This document shows positions 36,082-39,664 of a stretch of DNA of 39,664 nt, in pieces. Location: the NCBI GenBank assembly GCA_946186245.1, contig CAMHMN010000020.1:1-39664 (forward strand), written 5' to 3'. The translations under genes and the position numbers were made by a program. Below the pieces are notes generated by a model. The model worked only from the letters and a program-made list of their open reading frames with translations, ran no database searches and was not told the origin of the DNA. Numbering within the stretch: position 1 is the stretch's first letter; the number at the start of each line of letters is the position of its first letter. The DNA is from an uncultured Clostridia bacterium. GTDB lineage: Bacteria > Bacillota > Clostridia > Oscillospirales > Acutalibacteraceae.

Positions 36082-36308
36082 ATGTCTGCGCCCTTTACCT
36101 CCAGCTCCACGCTGTCACAGGGAATGGATACCACATCGCCGGGGCGAATTTTTTTACCGCGCATATTGCACACTTCGCCATTGACCAGCACAGCGCCGGA
36201 GGTTACCATGAATTTAGCCTCTCCCCCGACTGCCGCGATTCCGGCGAATTTAAGCAGGCTGTCCAGTTTAATGAATTCGGTAGAGATTGGTATAATACGG
36301 TGTTCCAC
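36078..36308 (-). CDS. yaaA: S4-domain RNA-binding protein, YaaA/RlbA type (76 aa)
   Basis: An S4 fold: [51 protein letters not shown]. The gene always found between dnaN and recF in Firmicutes; probably binds rRNA or ribosome assembly intermediates. I start at GTG (VEHRIIPIS) since CGGAG sits 8 nt upstream; the longer frame upstream is repeat-derived and hydrophobic nonsense. Overlaps recF by 4 bp. Separated from dnaN by a 371-bp repeat-containing gap, an unusual break in this operon. Confidence 0.9.
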   Translation of the reverse strand: MEHRIIPISTEFIKLDSLLKFAGIAAVGGEAKFMVTSGAVLVNGEVCNMRGKKIRPGDVVSIPCDSVELEVKGADI

Positions 36309-36339
36309 AACATCAACTCCGTGTAGTAATGTAAAGCAA

Positions 36340-36679
36340 AAGGAAAGAAGAAAAAAAGGAAAAGCGAAGCTCGTAATCAGCGGGCGAATGCAAGCGTACA
36401 TCTGGTCAAGGGCAGCGCCCCTCGCTGCAACGCGCTGCGATATAAATCGGGGTCGGACGCAGTGATCGCGGAACCCACTCCGAATTGCATCGCGGCTTTT
36501 TTTGATGATTGGGCAAGGATGATTTCGGATTTTCCTTTATGGCTATTCGCCCGACTCTTGTTTTTTTCTTGGTGCGTCTTGCTCGCTCGGCTTCGCCTCG
36601 CTCATGAGGGCTCTGCCCTCATCCTCCCGGCAGGGAGCAGTGGCCCCCTGCACCCCATTATTGGCGCTTGCTTTTTCTC
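36340..36679. repeat. Degenerate copy of the long inverted repeat between yaaA and dnaN
   Basis: Right arm 36575-36675 is clearly homologous to 29197-29340 (GTGCGTCTTGCTCGCTCGG, GAGGGCTCTGCCCTCA, GGCAGGGAGCAGTGGCCCCC) with about 40 bp deleted internally. The left side (36350-36445: AGGAAAAGCG, GTCAAGGGCAGCGCCCC) is a decayed, inverted counterpart. The arm abuts the dnaN stop codon, as the arm at 29340 abuts gyrA. No gene or convincing promoter seen in this gap. Confidence 0.78.
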
Positions 36680-37789
36680 TTAATCGTTCTTCTGTAATCT
36701 TACCGGCAGCAACAGGAATAAAAAGCTCTCCCCTTCCGGCGGTAATACCTTCACCGGATTGACCGGCGAACCGATAATCAGCCGTACTTCATCCGAAGAA
36801 ACCGCCCGGAATGCGTCCATCAGATACCGGTTATTGAAGCCGATTTCCACCGGCTCGTTCGGCGCTTCCGCGTGCATTCTGTCGCTTGCCGAACCCACCG
36901 CCGTGCGGCAGTTGAAGGTGATCTCGTCATTGCCGAATACGCAACGCACCGGGCTTTTGATCGCGTCGCTGATGAGCAGCCCCATGCGCTCGCTTGCCTC
37001 GATCATGCGGCGGGTGCTGACCCTGACTTCCTTGTCGTTGGCAGCCGGAACGGCATTGTTGTAGTCCAGAAAATCGCCCTCGATCAGGCGCGAAATAATG
37101 GTGCAGCCGTTGATCATGAATTCAATGTGTCTTCTGGTGGAGCAGATTTCCACGCGTTTGTCCTCGTCGTCATCCAGCAGCCGTAGAATTTCTTCCAGCG
37201 TCTTTTTCGGCACGATGAAGGAGGAATCGAAGGTGGAAGTGATCGGCTCCGTGCGCATCGCCAGACGGAATCCGTCTACCGACACAACGCGCAGCCTGTC
37301 GGAAGTGATTTCAAACAGCGAGCCCGTGCAGGTGGGACGGGAATCGTTGTCGCTCACCGCGAATATGGTCTGCGCGATCATGGATTTGAGCATTCCCTGT
37401 GAAAGGGAAATCCTGCGCTCGCTTTCGATGACCGGAAGCTCCGGGAAATCCGACGCCGAAATGCCGATGATGGAATATTCCGACTCCGAAGAGCGAATGG
37501 TGGTGATCAGATTTTCGGTGCAGGTGAGCTCCACTTCATCTCCCGGCATCCTTCTGACGATCTCGCAGAAGAGCTTGGAGGAAAGCACGACGCTGCCTTC
37601 TTCGTAGACATTCGCCAGCACCTTTGTGGAGATCCCCAGTTCCAGGTTGTAGCCGCAGACATAGAGCGAGCACTCCTCGGTGCGCAGATAAATGCCCTCC
37701 AGCGCGGCCATGGTGGAACGTATAGCGACGGCTCTGGAAACCTTGTTGAGAGCGTCGGAAAGCATTTCACGGTTGCATTTTATTTTCAT
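36680..37789 (-). CDS. dnaN: DNA polymerase III beta subunit, sliding clamp (369 aa)
   Basis: Start at MKIKCNREMLSDALNKVSRAVAIRSTMAALEGIYL; an upstream ATG adds eight residues but has no ribosome site. Three clamp domains are visible: LYVCGYNLELGISTKV, SDFPELPVIE, TSDRLRVVSVDGFRLA, SRLIEGDFLDY and the C-terminal end FLFLLLPVRL in place of the usual YLIMPMRL. Length normal. Promoter TTGTAA/TATAAT at 37838-37866. Terminator and oriC separate it from dnaA. Confidence 0.97.
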   Translation of the reverse strand: MKIKCNREMLSDALNKVSRAVAIRSTMAALEGIYLRTEECSLYVCGYNLELGISTKVLANVYEEGSVVLSSKLFCEIVRRMPGDEVELTCTENLITTIRSSESEYSIIGISASDFPELPVIESERRISLSQGMLKSMIAQTIFAVSDNDSRPTCTGSLFEITSDRLRVVSVDGFRLAMRTEPITSTFDSSFIVPKKTLEEILRLLDDDEDKRVEICSTRRHIEFMINGCTIISRLIEGDFLDYNNAVPAANDKEVRVSTRRMIEASERMGLLISDAIKSPVRCVFGNDEITFNCRTAVGSASDRMHAEAPNEPVEIGFNNRYLMDAFRAVSSDEVRLIIGSPVNPVKVLPPEGESFLFLLLPVRLQKND

Positions 37790-37837
37790 TGTGTGATCCA
37801 GTTCCTTTCTCATATTGGTGATTTTGTCGTACCTTTT

Positions 37838-37866
37838 ATTATAGCTTACTTTTTAAATGATTACAA
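37838..37866 (-). promoter_or_regulatory. Promoter of dnaN
   Basis: Minus strand TTGTAA (37861-37866), 17 bp, TATAAT (37838-37843). Confidence 0.83.
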
Positions 37867-37911
37867 GTGGCAGATTGTAAAAATTGAAGGCGGCTTGTTT
37901 TTGACATCGGG

Positions 37912-38231
37912 TGTGGAAAACCCGGAAGGAATTTTTTTTGCTGCCGGAGCAGGTATATTTTCCATATGAAAATAATAATTATTATAAGATAAGGGCAGTA
38001 GCAGCAGTAGGGGGTGTGGAATTGGTGGAAAATGGCGGAGCCTTCGGATTGTCCGCACGCTGCGGAGTTTTGCACAAGTGGAATCCTGCTGGAAAATCGT
38101 GGGGAACTTTTTGCACGTATTTCCACAATCCACAGCCCTCCACCGCTTTCCACGTGGATTGTGGAAAAAACGGTAGAATACTCCGGAAAGCCGCTTCTCC
38201 CCTCTTCCCTGTTTTCGACCGGATTTCCACA
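37912..38231. other. Replication origin oriC (dnaA-dnaN intergenic)
   Basis: DnaA-box-like 9-mers: TTTTCCACA at 37912-37920 (minus), AATTCCACA at 38015-38023 (minus), TTTTCCACC at 38024-38032 (minus), ATTTCCACA at 38119-38127 (plus), CAATCCACA at 38126-38134, TTTTCCACA at 38160-38168 (minus), ATTTCCACA at 38223-38231 (plus). On the minus strand the two adjacent boxes at 38015-38032 are followed by a C-rich spacer (38011-38014), five triplets CTACTGCTGCTACTG (37996-38010) and an AT-rich stretch (about 37950-37992). That is the box / GC-rich / DnaA-trio / AT-rich order of the bacterial basal unwinding system. Unwinding would start toward dnaN. Confidence 0.85.
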
Positions 38232-38272
38232 TGGTTTGCACCTGCTTTCAACCTGCCGACGAGCCAAAAAAG

Positions 38273-38316
38273 CGATAAAAATGTCCCGGAATTTTTTGCC
38301 TTCCGGGACATTTTGA
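38273..38316 (-). terminator. Terminator of dnaA
   Basis: Minus strand AAATGTCCCGGAA / TTCCGGGACATTT followed by TTATC, 70 bp after the dnaA stop codon; keeps dnaA transcription out of oriC. Confidence 0.85.
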
Positions 38317-38382
38317 TTTGAATGACGGGATTTCCGGCTCCAAGAATTCCATTTGCCGTTCGCGGGCAAAATGACTGGCGCC

Positions 38383-39664
38383 TTACTGCGCGGAAACCTT
38401 TATATTCTTGATAAGATCTGTGATCATATTGCGGAAATCGGAGCGGTTCTTCATGTTTCGCTCGACCTGCTGTACGGCGTAGATGGCGGTGGAATGGTCG
38501 CGGCCGAACTCCTTGCCGATCTCCTCGTAGGAAAGATTGGTGACTTCGCGTACGACATACATCGCGACCTGCCTGGCCTGCGAAATCTGCGCGGCGCGTT
38601 TGGGAGATTTGATGTCGGCGGCGGTCACTTCAAAGGTGCGCGCCACTTCCTCGATGATGCGTTCGATGGTGATGGGCGTGGGCTGTACGTCGTTCATCAC
38701 GTCGCGGATGGCATTCTGTGCCATGGTCAGCGAGGGAAGCTCCTTCTCCAGCTGATAGGTGGCGTTGATGCGCTTGACCACGCCTTCCAGCTGACGGATA
38801 TTGGATTTCAGGCGCTCGGCGATGAATTCGGCGATATCGTCGCTCATCTCCATGTTGCACTGCTTGGCCTTGCGCTTGATAATGGCGATGCGTGTTTCAA
38901 ATTCCGGCGGCTGGATGTCGGCCAGCAGTCCCATTTCAAAGCGGGAGCGCAGGCGGCTTTCGAGCGTCTGGATTTCTCTGGGCGGACGGTCGCTGGTCAG
39001 GACGATCTGCTTGTGCTCCTGATGCAGGGTGTTGAAGGTGTGGAAGAATTCCTCCTGCGTCTGCTCCTTGCCGCCGATGAACTGCACGTCGTCCACCATG
39101 AGGACGTCCACATAACGGTACTTCTGATGGAATTCGTTCTGTCTGCCCTGTCCGATGGCCTCTATCAGCTCATTGGTGAATTGGTCGCCCTTGATGTACT
39201 TGATCGTTTTCTCGGGGAATTTCTTCTGTATGGCGTTCTTGATGGCAAAAAGAAGGTGGGTCTTCCCCATTCCGGACTGTCCGTAGATGAAAAGCGGATT
39301 GTAGGCGCCGCCGGGATTGTCCGCCACCGCCACGCTGGCCGCGTGCGCGAATTTATTGGAGGAGCCGACGATGAAGGTGTCGAAAGTGTACTCATAGAAG
39401 GACTCGTCGGACGACGACAGGACCTGTCCGGGAATATTTTTATCCGTCAGCTGCTGCGGCGTGGCAGCGCCGTATTGGTCAACGGCGTCGTGCCAGCTGA
39501 TTTCATTCTGCTGGGGCTGGACTTCCTCGGGAAGGTCCTCCCCTTTTACCAGGATGCGGAGCTTGACCTCAAAGCCGATGGTATTGAAAATACTTCTTTC
39601 GATTTTTTCGCCGATGTGCTGGTCGATGATGACGTCCTTGTGAAACTGTGACGGAGCAATGATG
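38383..39664 (-). CDS. dnaA: Chromosomal replication initiator DnaA, C-terminal 426 residues (5' end outside the window)
   Basis: The reading frame is open to the window edge. Visible: the end of domain I (VIIDQHIGEKIERSIFNTIGFEVKLRILV), a linker, then AAA+ domain III starting YEYTFDTFIVGSSNKFAHAAS, Walker A GQSGMGKTHLL, Walker B VLMVDDVQFI, ITSDRPPREIQTLESRLRSRF-type sensor region (here LTSDRPPREI), and domain IV with the box-binding signature SQARQVAMYVVREVTNLSYEEIGKEFGRDHSTAIYAV. About 30-60 residues of domain I are missing. The GTG near 39333 is internal and not the start. Confidence 0.97.
   Translation of the reverse strand, partial: IIAPSQFHKDVIIDQHIGEKIERSIFNTIGFEVKLRILVKGEDLPEEVQPQQNEISWHDAVDQYGAATPQQLTDKNIPGQVLSSSDESFYEYTFDTFIVGSSNKFAHAASVAVADNPGGAYNPLFIYGQSGMGKTHLLFAIKNAIQKKFPEKTIKYIKGDQFTNELIEAIGQGRQNEFHQKYRYVDVLMVDDVQFIGGKEQTQEEFFHTFNTLHQEHKQIVLTSDRPPREIQTLESRLRSRFEMGLLADIQPPEFETRIAIIKRKAKQCNMEMSDDIAEFIAERLKSNIRQLEGVVKRINATYQLEKELPSLTMAQNAIRDVMNDVQPTPITIERIIEEVARTFEVTAADIKSPKRAAQISQARQVAMYVVREVTNLSYEEIGKEFGRDHSTAIYAVQQVERNMKNRSDFRNMITDLIKNIKVSAQ

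Overview
The window is a low-to-mid GC Firmicutes chromosome, most likely from an anaerobic gut-type clostridium of the Oscillospiraceae/Ruminococcaceae kind. This is inferred from the classic dnaA-dnaN-yaaA-recF-remB-gyrB-gyrA order, a pyruvate:ferredoxin oxidoreductase, a sporulation gene (spoVAD) with a sigma-G-like promoter, a TPP riboswitch in front of thiT, strong AGGAGG ribosome sites and TTGACA/TATAAT promoters. The replication origin lies at the right end (about 37.9-38.3 kb, between dnaN and dnaA). Most genes are on the minus strand, that is, on the leading strand of a fork moving leftward from oriC. No rRNA, tRNA, CRISPR array, transposase or integrase was seen.

Layout, left to right. 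0-5.6 kb: 5' part of nifJ (PFOR), then a three-gene transcript with a FeoB-associated Cys-rich membrane peptide, an ABC ATPase and a large FtsX/MacB-type permease, under a promoter overlapped by a GTTAGC-n4-GCTAAC palindrome. 5.7-12.4 kb, an accessory-looking stretch: a replisome-organizer-like (DUF4373) gene with internal repeats; a VanW-domain protein with a 300-residue Asp/Tyr/Gly repeat tail; a divergent VanY-like carboxypeptidase homologue that has lost its zinc and catalytic residues; an orphan spoVAD; a 39-residue ORF; a DUF4250 gene. 12.4-20 kb: polyphosphate kinase with an acidic tail, thiT with its TPP riboswitch, guaB, and a lipoprotein with an endonuclease/exonuclease/phosphatase domain. 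20.2-25.4 kb: a flotillin/NfeD membrane island containing a BspA-like LRR lipoprotein, two zinc-ribbon miniproteins, two small membrane proteins and a DUF1836 regulator. 25.6-28.7 kb on the plus strand: a multi-zinc-ribbon protein and a pair that looks like a 2-aminoethylphosphonate (AEP) cytidylyltransferase fused to a winged helix plus an AEP transaminase. 28.7-39.7 kb: a long inverted repeat, then gyrA, gyrB, remB, recF, yaaA, dnaN, oriC and the 3' two thirds or more of dnaA.

How the parts fit. The right third is the conserved replication-initiation block, with a recognisable basal unwinding element (DnaA boxes, GC-rich spacer, DnaA-trio, AT-rich stretch). The flotillin, NfeD and small membrane genes probably form one membrane-microdomain module. 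VanW and the VanY-like pseudoenzyme are both N-terminally anchored extracytoplasmic proteins, probably acting on the cell envelope. Two dispersed repeat families stand out. One (GAAAGCGCGCAG ends, purine run) lies directly 3' of four minus-strand stop codons. The other has three intergenic copies with exactly 29 bp between its two conserved blocks.
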